DNA of 64,000 bases, taken from contig OX439038.1 in assembly GCA_949317995.1 (NCBI GenBank), forward strand, positions 2,002,001 through 2,066,000. The letters run 5' to 3'. The notes below the pieces were generated by a model. The model was not told the origin of the DNA. It saw only the letters and a program-made list of their open reading frames with translations, and searched no databases. Origin of the DNA: Acholoe squamosa (taxonomy: Eukaryota; Annelida; Polychaeta; Phyllodocida; Polynoidae). This document shows positions 19,453 to 30,821 of this stretch, piece by piece (the stretch's first letter is position 1; each line of letters begins with the position of its first letter). The position numbers were made by a program, and so were the translations under genes.

Positions 19453-22303
19453 GTGAGAGTGCACCACCTACGATCAACTTCTCTAATATTGATAGTTTTC
19501 AAATCGTAGTAGATGCGTGTAGTTGTACCATCTGGAGAAATGCCCTCCAGGAGCCTCCTTGGGACTGAATTCATGCTTCATGCCAACCTATGGACATGAT
19601 GTATTAATTCATTAGAGCCTTTATAAGGGTTAAACAGAATGTCCCTGTGAGGGTGGATCAAATGGTGGTACATCAGAGGGGAGCCTATATATAGACAATA
19701 AATACGTAAATAGTAGATGGACAACAGGTGAGGTATGGGGCATTTCACTATGGTAAATACCCACATATAAGTCAAGCCTTATACATAAGGACAGGCACCA
19801 GTTGTGTCCTTAAAAATGTAGCTGAACTTTCAATGTGCCACATAGATCTTTTCTTTAGGATGCCACTAAACTGTCCAAAATCGAAATCACCTTATAGCAT
19901 CTATAAGTCAGGGTGTGGCTTATTTGTGAGGTATGCCTCATTGTATAGACTGTATAGACAAGTACCTCAGCAGACACATCCCTCCCACACACCTCCAGAA
20001 CCAAACACAAAATGCTGATAAGCCAACTATAAAGCACAGAGAGCACAGTAAGGTCTAGGACAAAGATTATGACTGTATGTGTGAGGTCAGTTCAATCCAG
20101 CATAGCTGTCAACTCCAGCACGTACCATCAGAAGGCCACTCCCAAGTAGCATAAATGTATTGGACCATGCTTGGACCCATAATAATCAGTAGGGTGGCCC
20201 AATGTTTGGATTCATGTATTGTGCCCCTACATGGAGGCCGAGAACAAGGGCTGTGTCCCTGTGTCGAATTTAAGAGAACTGCCGTTTTGCGTATGTCGAT
20301 TTTTATCCAATTATTCCCCCATGTCTGATGATTTTTAAAAGTGCCGTATTGCAAGTGTCAATTTTCAAAAGTGCCTTATTGCCTAAATCACCCATGTCAC
20401 TGATGTTGCATGTGTCGATTTTTTCCCATGTAAAGGCACTGTATTTGTTGCTAGCAAAAGAATGGCTTGACATCTGACCCTTCATTCATGTGAAACAGTG
20501 ATCTTGGCTTTATGTTGGCGTAATATTGGGCCACCATTTTGAGGTTCAAACATTGGTTCGTGGATAGAAATTAAGTATCAAAATTATGTTGTGATGCAGA
20601 TCTATGTTGGTCTAATCGTTTTCAAATATTCAGCCAAAATGGTAATTCCTGATAGTGGCCCAATATCATTTCCTCTATTGACATTAACCATCCGTGTAGT
20701 ACATACATATAGAGTGTTTTCCTTTTAGATATGTTTTAGCAGTTACCTTTGAAATTCATCCCAATCTAGGCACAAAAAGGGCTAATTATACAAACAGTTA
20801 TACTAGGATTTAGGAAACAGATTATGTTACCACAAATATCATGCTACTAGTGGTTCACAGGGATTGAGTTTTCAAACAATGATAAGACAATGTTGGAGTT
20901 AACCAACAACTCTTCAACCAACATAAAACCCCCTGGTGGAGATCTGGGGCCGAGACCATAAACATTGCCAATGTTATGTAAATATTTGGACCAGCAATCA
21001 AGCCAGAATTCACCTGCTATCAGATTCATATGTTGGCTCAGTGTTCTGTTCCCTGAATTATTGGGACAGTATCTGAATTTGTATAATTTACCATTGTGTA
21101 CTTACCTGTGTTTGGCAAAGGTCATGATAATGATCGCGATGGTGTCGAAGATAGCCAACATAGACCCAATGTATCCTTGCTACCTTGATACAGTACCTCT
21201 ATTACCGACATATGTAACAAGGATATTTGCACATTCATTGAGCCGAAAAGTAACATTACCCTGGTCACCTTGGTAATGATTGCCATTACCAAGGTCACCT
21301 TGGTAATGATAGTCTAACATACGCAGGATCCGCCAGGCTTTAGCTCTGACAGTTCAAGTATATAAGCAGTAAAATATGACTTGAGAGTCTGACAAATATG
21401 AAATCCACCATCATTTTGCCTGCAACCACAAGGGACAGACTATCAAGGTCTGACTGTACTTTGAATAGTGGGCACAGTACTGAAGCATGAGTAGCATGTG
21501 AGAGTGTCCCCAGGGGAAAATGGCTCAGTCTGAACATTACCTTGGTAAATCACTATACATACATGTATATATGCACGGTAGTTATCATCAGCATGCTGCT
21601 GGGAACAGGATGTTATCTCTTTGTATATGCTGTGCCTTATATGTGGACGGTTTTAGGGTAGATCTCCTTGGTGTATTTATATTGCTGTGTTAGGTAACAC
21701 AGAGCTAATTACATTTTCTCTATGTGTCTATATAGCATAACATACAAAAAGAGCTGCTTAAAATGTTTGCCGGACCACCGTAGAACCATTAAACCATCTC
21801 TCATACACAATGTGACAGAATACTGGATAGCTTTAACTGTGAAGACATTAACTAAGGGAGTGATTTGTGCAGTAAGTGACTTTCTGCTCCGTATTGGGCC
21901 TGAAAATCTCCATTGGCCAGGTTAGTTTTTATATGCCTCATAAAATCCCAGCAGCAAGAGCACCCTTCAGTGCATGCCTGAATACCATATTATTGACGAG
22001 AGGGCAGCATTTACTTTCATTTGACCTTAATATTGCAGATAAGATATCAGAAAGTGCTCTGATACATTGTATCCGTGTATTGGAATAACCCTGCAGCCCT
22101 CACTCTAAATGAAGGTAATAAACTATGAGAAGCTCTGACGTCATCTTGTGGCCTTTTCTAAACGTTTCCGTTATTCTGTAACTGGCCTCTTAGTCAGTAC
22201 TGCCCTAGGGCTCCATGGTGACTGACCCTCTGTGAACCTCCAGTGTACCTGGGCGTCTTGATGTCCAACATTGACTCCACTCTACTCCCCTTTACACCTA
22301 ACC
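19453..22303. other. Non-coding DNA, no gene recognised
   Basis: No supported gene. Features seen: degenerate repeats with TGTCGAATTTAAGA words at 20255-20450 (related to 27855-28030), and a near-perfect inverted repeat CCTTGGTAATG / CATTACCAAGG at about 21266-21310. Downstream exons of the receptor cyclase gene were expected on the minus strand but none could be recognised. Confidence 0.45.
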
Positions 22304-22945
22304 TTGTCTGCTGGTATAGACATAATGATTAACACATTAACCCTTTGTCTGCTGGTATAGACAAAATGATTAACACGTTAACCCTTTGTCTGCTGGTATA
22401 GACACAATGATTAACACGTTAACCCTTTGTCTGCTGGTATAGACAAAATGATTAACACGTTAACCCTTTGTCTGCTGGTATAGACAAAATGATTAACACG
22501 TTAACCCTTTGTCTGCTGGTATAGACACAATGATTAACACGTTAACCCTTTGTCTGCTGGTATAGACACAATGATTAACACGTTAACCCTTTGTCTGCTG
22601 GTATAGACACAATGAATAACACGTTAACCCTTTGTCTGCTGGTATAGACACAATGATTAACACGTTAACCCTTTGTCTGCTGGTATAGACACAATGAATA
22701 ACAAGTTAACCCTTTGTCTCCTGGTATAGACATAATGATTAACACATTAACCCTTTGTCTGCTGGTATAAACAAAATGATTAACACATTAACCCTTTGTC
22801 TGCTGGTATAGACATAATGATTAACACATTAACCCTTTGTCTGCTGGGTATGGACACAATGAATAACACATTAACCCTTTGTCTGCTGGGTATAGACATA
22901 ATGATTAACACATTAACCCTTTGTCTGCTGGTATAGACTTAGAAA
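22304..22945. repeat. 41-bp minisatellite (about 15 copies)
   Basis: Unit CCCTTTGTCTGCTGGTATAG followed by ACACAATGATTAACACGTTAA, with starts at 22341, 22382 and 22423. Variants are mainly ACATAATG/ACAAAATG and CACGTTAA/CACATTAA. It lies beyond the last recognised exon of the receptor gene. Confidence 0.95.
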
Positions 22946-23403
22946 TTATGTGCAGGTGCCTTAACCCTTTATAGGCTGCTGGTAAATTCCATTGGTCATC
23001 ATCAAACATTCATAAACAAATTTCCATGACCATGGAATATTTCTGTATCATATTCCCTGAGCTTTATCCCCACCTATAAGATGCACGGCCAACTTTTGGT
23101 GATCATATAAGTGCTGTATATGGGCTCGCTCCTTATGTATATACGCGGCACCTTATACACAAGGCAAGTTGTATTATGGTGTTCACCAGGGCTGCGTCAT
23201 GAGGATAAAGTGTAAAATTACATTGACCTTGAAAAGGCTGCTGATGAAGTGATACACTCTGGCTATCGGTTTGCATGATGCACCAGTGGAGTTCTGGTTG
23301 ATTTGCTCGACAGTACTTTATCTGGGCACCATGATGACCAATGGTTACAGGGTTAAAGCAATATACCACAAATACATGATTATTAACAAAGACAAAGACC
23401 TAC

Positions 23404-23508
23404 CCTGAAGTTGGCGACCTGCGTAAAGAGCCGCTCCGGTGTGACCTGCTCACGGGAACAGACGCTTTTCTGGGAACCAATCAACTGGGACCGCATCACC
23501 TGGCTGCC
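23404..23508 (-). CDS. Receptor guanylyl cyclase exon 9: start of kinase-homology domain
   Basis: 105 bp, phase 0 to 0. It encodes GSQVMRSQLIGSQKSVCSRE and QVTPERLFTQVANFR, ending where the family continues with a 'G..VA.K' glycine-loop-like segment. Acceptor CCCCCCACAG, donor GTAGGT. The following exon was not identified. Confidence 0.82.
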
Positions 23509-23775
23509 CTGTGGGGGGAAAACACTTTGTTTGATGAATGGAAAGATCTCCTTGACTGACATGCCCAGTGGGCAGGTCGCATTGGATCGGTGATGACAAC
23601 TGGTTGATAAAAGTTGAAGGTTGATTTTTTTTTTTAATGTAGATTGATACTTTTCAATATAGATTGATACTTTTCAATTTAATATATTGTGTGCCCACTG
23701 GAGCAGTACAGAGAGGCCAAAAAGAGTACAGGTATTGTTCATTTAAGGCATTAAGGGCTGCTAATGTAGGTCCGT

Positions 23776-23852
23776 TGGTCATCATGATGCACCAATGAAG
23801 TGCTGCCAAGTACTCACCAGCACTTCATTGGTGCATCATGCTGAACCTCTGG
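23776..23852. repeat. Dispersed hairpin repeat
   Basis: CATGATGCACCAATGAAGTG and CTG, spacer, then CAGCACTTCATTGGTGCATC and ATG: an almost perfect inverted repeat. Intact relative of the copy interrupted by element 1. Confidence 0.85.
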
Positions 23853-24149
23853 GAGTGTATCAGCCCTGGCAAGTAACTTGCCAATTGTAAATGGGCCATG
23901 AAGACCACTGTAGTGGGTACAGTACAACCCACATCAGGTCATTGGTTTTGTACCTACAGCAACTACCACTGTTTTCTAGAATTAGAATAAAACCCTTGCC
24001 GCGGTCTGACAGTGTAGTTAGCAAACCCTTTGTGCATTCTAACTCAATGGGCAGGAAATCTCAATTTAAGAATTTTATTTTTTCATTCTTAAGAATATGC
24101 AGAAAATGGCTAATCAAAAGCTCGCCATATTAGTTACTTAAGAACTTAC

Positions 24150-24237
24150 CGTTTTGAAGCTTGTTTTCCCAGACAACTCACTCCAATCAATCTTCCAACT
24201 AGAGATCATGTGAAGCTCTGCTAGGTCACGTTTTCGC
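24150..24237 (-). CDS. Receptor guanylyl cyclase exon 8: juxtamembrane segment
   Basis: 88 bp, phase 2 to 0. It encodes RRKRDLAELHMISSWKIDWS and ELSGKTSFKT. Stop-transfer basic residues are followed by the W-x-(I/V)-x-W motif that opens the kinase-homology domain in membrane guanylyl cyclases. Acceptor ATCTCCAG, donor GTAAGT. Confidence 0.9.
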
Positions 24238-24667
24238 CTGGAGATTAAGACGACCAGAAACAAAACAACATCATATCAGGTTTGTGTAATAGGTGTTCAG
24301 TGATTTAAGTAAATATGTGTCGCCATAGTTTCACATGCTTTGTAATGTGTTGGAAATTTCCAAAGAAAGGAAGGATTTGGTTGAAGGAAAAGGGATTGAG
24401 AAAGTATTGTATAATTCCAAGAAATATTTAAAATAAATCATTCTTATCTTCAGTGAGCTCTCAATGCTCTGTCATGCCTAAAATATCAAATATTGACTCT
24501 GAGAAAAGCAGATTATTGAGTAAAAATGAAGTTAATTCATCAAAAAAGGTCTCATATGTGAACCTGCATGGCAGATATCAGAGGTGGCGGACTAATGGAG
24601 GTCCAATTAAACTTGGCCATTGAACAAAAAGGGAAAATTGAAATGAAACAGTGACTGTGTCAATTAC

Positions 24668-24746
24668 CTGTAGTAGAAGAAGGTGGCAAGGGCAGCGGTG
24701 GTGGTCAGCCCGGTGATGGCAACAACGACAATCAGGGTGATGGCCT
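24668..24746 (-). CDS. Receptor guanylyl cyclase exon 7: transmembrane helix
   Basis: 79 bp, phase 1 to 2. It encodes AITLIVVVAITGLTTTAALA followed by TFFYY, a single membrane-spanning helix, with Arg/Lys residues starting the next exon. Acceptor TTGTTACAG, donor GTAATT. Confidence 0.9.
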
Positions 24747-24814
24747 CTGTAACAATTACATACAGTTTTACTATATTATATTACCGTAAACCTCTACTGT
24801 GCATTGGTAGGCAT

Positions 24815-25262
24815 GATGCAAGAATGCAGCCGTTATGAGCACTGCATCAATGCATCATGCCCACCCTATATGTAGGGGCAATGTCAAAGGGACAGCATGA
24901 TGCATGAATGCAGCACAAGCATGCATCTGTGCATCATGCCCACCCTATTTGTAGGGGCAATGCCAAAGGGACAGCATGATGCATGAATGCAGCACAAGCA
25001 TGCATCAATGCATCATGCCCACCCTATTTGTAGGGGCAATGTCAAAGGGACAGCATGATGCATGAATGCAGCACAAACATGCATCAATGCATCATGCTCA
25101 GCCTATCTGTAGGGGCAATGTCAAAGGGACAGCATGATGCATGAATGCAGCACAAACATGCATCAATGCATCATGCCCAGCCTATTTGTAGGGGCAATGT
25201 CAAAGGGACAGCATGATGCATGAAAGCAGCACAAGCATGCATCAATACATCATAGACCTGAT
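24815..25262. repeat. 79-bp tandem repeat (about 5 copies)
   Basis: CAGCATGATGCATGAATGCA recurs at 24893, 24972, 25051, 25130 and 25209, an exact 79-bp period. Each unit also has TGCATCAATGCATCATGCCC and GTAGGGGCAATG. It lies in the intron between exons 7 and 6. Confidence 0.93.
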
Positions 25263-25380
25263 GCATCATGGGTAATGCACAAATAGCCAGTAAGGGTCTA
25301 AAACCTTAATAGACTGATTTACTGGATTTACAATTAAGCTGTGTCATTAGTCTGAACTGGTTGTCATTCCTTAATACAGT

Positions 25381-25632
25381 TGTAGGGGCAGTAATTCCCC
25401 GTACTTGGTGGAGATACCGAGTGGTCCCACCTTGTGAGGGGGATCTCTAGAGAGCTCAGTACCAGGTAATCACTGCCCCCTAGTGTGTGTATCATACCGA
25501 TCCAGGTGTAGTTGGAAGGTAGAGAATGTCAGGCCAGGGGAAGTAGCTCAGGGGTAGAGCTTCCGCTTCGAAGTTGGAGGGTCCCGGGTTTGAGTCCCGG
25601 TTTCTCCATGACATTTTCCACTGACCACTACA
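25381..25632 (+). repeat. 5' LTR of the TRIM
   Basis: 252 bp, TG...CA ends. Differs from 25899-26150 at two positions (around 25454 and 25458). It also holds TTGGTGGAGATACCGAG, a near-copy of the primer site, about 20 bases from its start. Confidence 0.93.
25537..25608 (+). ncRNA. tRNA-like gene inside TRIM 5' LTR
   Basis: 72 nt fold as a cloverleaf: 7-bp acceptor stem (two G-T pairs), 4-bp D stem GCTC/GAGC, anticodon stem with one mismatch and loop TTCGAAG (CGA in anticodon position, T33 present), 5-nt variable loop and a perfect 5-bp T stem CCGGG/CCCGG. The A box TAGCTCAGGGG (25544) and B box GGTTTGAGTCC (25587, one change from consensus) are in place. TTTT follows six bases after the end (25614). 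CGA would be serine, but serine tRNAs have a long variable arm, so this is not an ordinary tRNA-Ser. Confidence 0.7.
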
Positions 25633-25633
25633 T

Positions 25634-25647
25634 TGGTGGAGAAACCG
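25634..25647 (+). other. TRIM primer-binding site
   Basis: TGGTGGAGAAACCG equals TGG plus the reverse complement of CGGTTTCTCCA, the last eleven bases of the tRNA-like gene in the LTR. It begins one base after the LTR, the usual position. Confidence 0.8.
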
Positions 25648-25886
25648 AGCATCCTAACGCAATCATGGTTTGAAGGTACGGGAAGCCTGTATCTTAACGC
25701 AATCATGGATTGAGGACTCGGGAACTGGGCCGATATGATACAGATGACGCTTCGACCAATCCAGTACTTGTACCAGTACACCCACTGGGAAGTCAGGAGT
25801 GCCCCAACACTGCTTGATAAAGCCTCAACTCTCAGGTAACTGGATTGAGGGGGAATGCCGGGTGCTAGTGGATGGTGGTTGAAGCT

Positions 25887-25898
25887 GATGGGGAGGAG
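25887..25898 (+). other. TRIM polypurine tract
   Basis: GATGGGGAGGAG directly abuts the 3' LTR. It is purine except for one T. Confidence 0.8.
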
Positions 25899-26150
25899 TG
25901 TAGGGGCAGTAATTCCCCGTACTTGGTGGAGATACCGAGTGGTCCCACCTTGTGAGGGGGATCTCTAGAGACCTCGGTACCAGGTAATCACTGCCCCCTA
26001 GTGTGTGTATCATACCGATCCAGGTGTAGTTGGAAGGTAGAGAATGTCAGGCCAGGGGAAGTAGCTCAGGGGTAGAGCTTCCGCTTCGAAGTTGGAGGGT
26101 CCCGGGTTTGAGTCCCGGTTTCTCCATGACATTTTCCACTGACCACTACA
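25899..26150 (+). repeat. 3' LTR of the TRIM
   Basis: Second 252-bp repeat, followed by the CAGT duplication. Confidence 0.93.
26055..26126 (+). ncRNA. tRNA-like gene inside TRIM 3' LTR
   Basis: Identical to 25537-25608 over all 72 nt, with the same A box, B box and TTTT terminator. Confidence 0.7.
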
Positions 26151-26300
26151 CAGTTTATACATGTGAAACCCAACATACAATCCACAACATGAGTTCCTAA
26201 ACATACCCTTAGTCTGAGTATATAAGTCAGTATAACCCTCTGATATATAACTGATATGTTATATATATGGGTTTGTGTGAAGAGTAAGAGTGTTCATTAC

Positions 26301-26531
26301 GTGCGTTATCCTGGCAGTGTTCATTCATCCATCCACAGGTCGGTGAGTCAAGTGGTGCTGAGGTCCGGCCCCCCTTGTACTTAACACCTACAGGGTGTGG
26401 TACTCTATGTAGCTGCCCTGCCCGCGCGTCCCACCAGAACAACGTGTGCCACGCGTTATCCTGAAATATCTGTATCACATAGTCGGCCATCCTGTCACCA
26501 TTACTGTTTATAACCACTTCTCCACTGATAC
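26301..26531 (-). CDS. Receptor guanylyl cyclase exon 6: membrane-proximal ectodomain
   Basis: 231 bp, phase 1 to 1, acceptor GTTGTGCAG, donor GTAATG. It encodes GISGEVVINSNGDRMADYVI, equivalent to 'GVTGYLKIDSSGDRETDF', and ends with CGWMNEHCQDNA, the paired cysteines just outside the membrane in this family. Confidence 0.92.
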
Positions 26532-26875
26532 CTGCACAACAGGGAGTAAACAGAGAGAAGATTTCAGACTTAAAAAGCAAAATAATAGCCATTATCTTTT
26601 TGGCTTCTCCACTGAGTCTATACAGGGAGTTAAAGGGAGGAAATCAGAGTCTGTAAATGTGACCTTAAAAGGGGATATTGGTGATATCATGACCTTAGAG
26701 GGTCATATCGATCATGATCTGACATTGGAAAGTGATCATATCATCAATGTGGTTCTGACCTTGGAAGAAGGTATTGATGATAATTGGCGCTGATAATTGA
26801 CATTGATGATGATATGACCTTGGAATATATTTATGACATACTTACCTTGGAAGGGATATTAGTGATGTAATGACC

Positions 26876-27833
26876 TTAGAGAGTGATATGTAATGACCTT
26901 GGAGGGTGATATGTAATGACCTTGGAGGGTGATATGTAATGACCTTGGAGGGGAATATTGGTGATGTAATCATCTATTAAAGGGATATTGGTGATGTAAT
27001 GACCTTGGAGGGTGATATGTAATGACCTTGGAGGGTAATATGTAATGACCTTGGAGGGTGATATGTAATGACCTTCGAGGGGAATATTGGTGATGTAATC
27101 ACCTATCAAAGGGATATTGGTGATGTAATGACCTTGGAGGGTGATATGTAATGACCTTGGAGGGTGATATGTAATGACCTTGGAGGGTGATATGTAATGA
27201 CCTTGGAGGGTGATATGCAATGACCTTGGAGGGGAATATTGGTGATGTAATCACCTATTAAAGGGATATTGGTGATGTAATGACCTTGGAGGGTGATATG
27301 TAATGACCTTGGAGGTGGATATGTAATGACCTTGGAGGGAATATTGGTGATGTAATCATCTAATAAAGGGATATTGGTGATGTAATGACCTTGGAGGGTG
27401 ATATGTAATGACCTTGGAGGGTGATATGTAATGACCTTGGAGGGTGATATGCAATGACCTTGGAGGGGAATATTGGTGATGTAATCACATATTAAAGGGA
27501 TATTGGTGATGTAATGACCTTGGAGGGTGATATGTAATGACCTTGGAGGTGGATATGTAATGACCTTGGAGGGAATATTGGTGATGTAATCATCTAATAA
27601 AGGGATATTGGTGATGTAATGACCTTGGAGGGTGATATGTAATGACCTTGGAGGGTGATATGTAATGACCTTGGAGGGTGATATGCAATGACCTTGGAGG
27701 GGAATATTGGTGATGTAATCACCTATTAAAGGGATATTGGTGATGTAATGACCTTGGAGGGTGATATGTAATGACCTTGGAAGGGGATATGTAATGACCT
27801 TGGAGGGGAATATTGGTGATGTAATCACCTTTG
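26876..27833. repeat. Minisatellite with 233-bp higher-order period
   Basis: The basic word is GATATGTAATGACCTTGGAG plus GGT (23 bp), interspersed with longer units carrying AATATTGGTGATGTAATCAC and CTATTAAAGGGATATTGGTG. The longer unit alternates at 106 and 127 bp, so a 233-bp block recurs (27236, 27469, 27702). It lies in the intron between exons 6 and 5. Minus-strand ORFs over it are repeat artefacts. Confidence 0.93.
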
Positions 27834-28124
27834 GGGGTGTGTATGGGGGTCCCCATGTCAAATGTCACTTGAATTCCCATGTCCCATGTCACTTCTAAGA
27901 ACCTATCATGTTCCATGTCGATTTTAAGAAAGCACCTATATCATGTGACTATTATTTTGCCTTATGTCACTAATGCCCATGTCACATGTCAATTTTAAGA
28001 AATAGCTATGTCACCATGTCGAATTTAGTGGTCACACCCATACCTTCGGGGACATTGATTGTTTTAGGCCATATGATGATATTTTCAATATAGTGACCTC
28101 AGGAGATGCCATCAATGATCTTAC

Positions 28125-28260
28125 CTTGGAAGGTCATGTTGATGATGTTCTGTGTGATGTTATACCCATCGTCATAACGACCACCATCCTCCACCGTCTG
28201 GTTCACACCCCAGGCCCATTGTAGAATGGCATCATGTAGAAAACCAGCATGGACGTCAAC
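28125..28260 (-). CDS. Receptor guanylyl cyclase exon 5
   Basis: 136 bp, phase 0 to 1, acceptor CATACAG, donor GTAAGA. It encodes VDVHAGFLHDAILQWAWGVN and NITQNIINMTFQ, the segment aligned with 'ASFHDGLLLY...ITQRMWN' in natriuretic receptors. Several N-glycosylation sites (NQT, NIT, NMT). Confidence 0.9.
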
Positions 28261-30325
28261 CTGTATGATGCAGAAAGATCAAACTTAAATCTTCCTTTTC
28301 TGTAACATTTCCTTAAGCAAGAGAGCAGTCTCTAGGAAAGTTTGACAGGATTTGTAAAACATGTTTGACCAATCAAGGGTCTGACCTGATGTATAGCTAC
28401 CCCTACTGACACCTATCTGTGCTCTCCTAAACCACCAAAATGGCCTGTATAAGTAATGGCATCTAAAATGATGTCGCTTTGAAGATCAGGGCTGTTACCC
28501 TGCCAACCCCACCCACCAAACCTTAAAACGACTGAAATAGTCACATACCCAATTCAAGCACAGACCGTAGGAGCGGTAACATGGTTTTGAAATCTATAGA
28601 TGCAGGTGTACCTAGATGACAAATCCAGAAATGACAAGCTTACACAACCTGTGTAATTTTAATTATTCTTACATGGGCTTTATGTAAAAAGGACGTAATA
28701 TAGATGAGTTGTGGCAGCAGGGTACTTAGGTGTGAGTGACCTACATACTCACCCCTCCTACCTGTACTCAGTAATTGTGTCAGTGACATGAGTCAGTGTC
28801 TGATGGCTCCTACAGCCTGTCATTCCCTACTTAACCTGTAACAGTGTGAGGTTGGATATCTGTCAATTGGACAGCCTGACGCAATGGACCGATTTATTTG
28901 TGTTACCAGAAATGGAAAACGGGTTCATCCAGGAAATGGTGGGAATGCATTGACCTGCCCTTTTTATTTCCAGGTAACTGTCATGACGATTCCCACAAAG
29001 GTTTAAGTTGACGCTTAACCCTTTGAACTTTTTAAAGCTGATAGAAACTAAAGATAGGAATACATCTTATTGCAATCCTAATTTGCCTTACAATGCACTA
29101 GCCTCAGTTATCATGACAGCTTTAACCAGATGAAGATGGCATATCCCAGCCTTGATCTTCCAGTTCCAAATTCTGCCACACAGTCTACAGTGGGGCTGGA
29201 CCAAACACATTTATTGAATCGCTGTGACCAAATCTTAAAGATTTTCCCAGATCCTGGATCATTTTATAAGGCTGTAAAGCCTATACCTGGGTACAGTGTT
29301 AATGCTCCCAAGTGATCGTCATGCAGGCTGTACTTAGTTCAGTCTGGGCAAGTATGAGACTGGGCATGTCCCACTTTTGTCAGAAGAGGCTGTTTTTTCT
29401 GATTATAAATAGCCCCCACAGTCCATAATATGACTCAGTTGGTGGTTGACCTATGTGTATAACCTACTAGAGTTCATCGTATGATGATTGCACAGTGGGT
29501 TGTGCTGTTTAAGGGGCCCATATAAGCTGTTTGCCACCCATTTCATCCAACATACACAGCTGTGCCTTCTCCCACCATGTGCTCTTACCACTCACTAGGC
29601 ACAAAATGTACTCTTTGTGCTACAGCCAAGGTCAGAATACAGACCGGTCCCGCTATAAGCTGGAATGAGCTAAATAAGTGCTGGACTTGAACAACCAGGG
29701 GTTAGAGGGTACAAAAATCACTCAGTATTGAAATTAGCTCTGGCCTCAAAACCTTTATTATGTATTGGGACCAATCATTGGGAGGAATCTCTGATGCCAG
29801 CATGCATCTCTACTAACATCGATCCGATCGTCAGTGAATTTTCAGATCCTCAGTTATATTGAAAATGAGGTCCAGGATGTCAATGAAATCTCCATGGTGA
29901 ACATAACATGCACCAATTCTATAAAGCCTCTAGAATTGAACACATTTATTTCCAGTTAAAATGAAACTGAAAATGGCTGATGACGCATCCCAGACCATTG
30001 AATTGTTGACAATAAATGACCAATGATAAATGAAAAAGCGGATGTCCCGCAAGAGCCTTATACAACAACATGACATGATTTCATCCTGCAGGGTTAACTA
30101 TTTAAGGACCACTGATGCATTAATGTATCATGCACATTGGTTGACATGATACATAAAAGCAATTTACCCACCAGAGCTTAATGCAAGAATCATGCCTACC
30201 CTATGGGATCACTACACTTCTGGAAGGTTATCAAGATGCACCAATGAAGTGCCGGCAAGCAGACTTGCCAGCACTTCATGCCAACCAATAGAGATGACAA
30301 ACTTAGTATCAGCAGGCCTCAAACG
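28261..30325. other. Intron 4 sequence, no gene
   Basis: No gene recognised between exon 5 and the 26-bp array. Hairpin-family relics occur near 30110-30200, and a clear inverted repeat lies at about 30232-30290 (CACCAATGAAGTGCCGGCAAG / CTTGCCAGCACTTCAT). Confidence 0.5.
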
Positions 30326-30776
30326 GTTGACCAGATAGCAGTCCTTAAAGGGTTAACCATATAGCAGTCCTTAAATCATTAACCATATAGCAGTCCTTAA
30401 AGGGTTAACCATATAGCAGTCCTTAAAGGGTTAACCATATAACAGTCCTTAAAGGGTTAACCATATAGCAGTCCTTAAAGGGTTAACTATATAACAGTCC
30501 TTAAAGGGTTGACCATAAAGCAGTCCTTAAAGGGTTAACCATATAACAGTCCTTAAAGGGTTAACCATATAGCAGTCCTTAAAGGGTTAACCATATAGCA
30601 GTCCTTAAAGGGTTAACCATATAGCAGTCCTTAAAGGGTTAACCATATAGCAGTCCTTAAAGGGTTAACCATATAGCAGTCCTTAAAGGGTTAAACATAT
30701 ATAGCAGTCCTTAAAGGGTTAACCATATAGCAGTCCTTAAAGGGTTGACCATATAGCAGTCCTTAAAGGGTTAAAC
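30326..30776. repeat. 26-bp minisatellite (about 17 copies)
   Basis: Unit AACCATATAGCAGTCCTTAA followed by AGGGTT. It ends about 45 bases from the donor site of exon 4. Confidence 0.95.
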
Positions 30777-30821
30777 ATTTTGAATAATTAATGTGTGTAC
30801 AACATAAATCAGTGCACTGAC

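Larger units (their letters stand above)
25381..26150 (+). mobile_element. TRIM: 770-bp LTR retroelement with tRNA-like gene in each LTR
   Basis: Two 252-bp direct repeats (TGTAGGGG to CCACTACA) flank a 266-bp non-coding centre. A TGG primer site lies one base after the first LTR, a purine tract GATGGGGAGGAG ends exactly at the second LTR, and CAGT target duplications (25377-25380, 26151-26154) border the element. These are all hallmarks of an LTR retrotransposon, but there is no room for gag or pol, so it is a terminal-repeat retrotransposon in miniature that depends on other elements. The LTRs differ at about two bases (0.8%), so it is recent. Each LTR contains a 72-nt tRNA-like cloverleaf with pol III boxes and a T4 terminator. 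The cloverleaf's 3' end plus CCA is complementary to the element's own primer site for 14 bases. It sits in the intron between exons 7 and 6 of the receptor gene. Confidence 0.88.

Noticed and set aside
21106..21179. Possible orphan minus-strand exon (GYIGSMLAIFDTIAIIIMTF) with donor GTAAGT
   Set aside because: The donor is good and the peptide looks like a membrane helix, but the acceptor has no pyrimidine tract and its phase does not follow from exon 9 of the receptor gene.
23133..23369. 78-codon minus-strand ORF next to exon 9
   Set aside because: Contains hairpin-family words and no kinase-homology motif, so it is not the next receptor exon.
25537..25608. Ordinary host tRNA-Ser(CGA) gene
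   Set aside because: It is duplicated with the LTRs, has a short variable loop and an imperfect anticodon stem; it is part of a retroelement.
25548..26204. Minus-strand ORFs of 77 and 64 codons
   Set aside because: They read through the tRNA-like sequence (RDSNPGPSNF-type translations are typical of tRNA-derived repeats).
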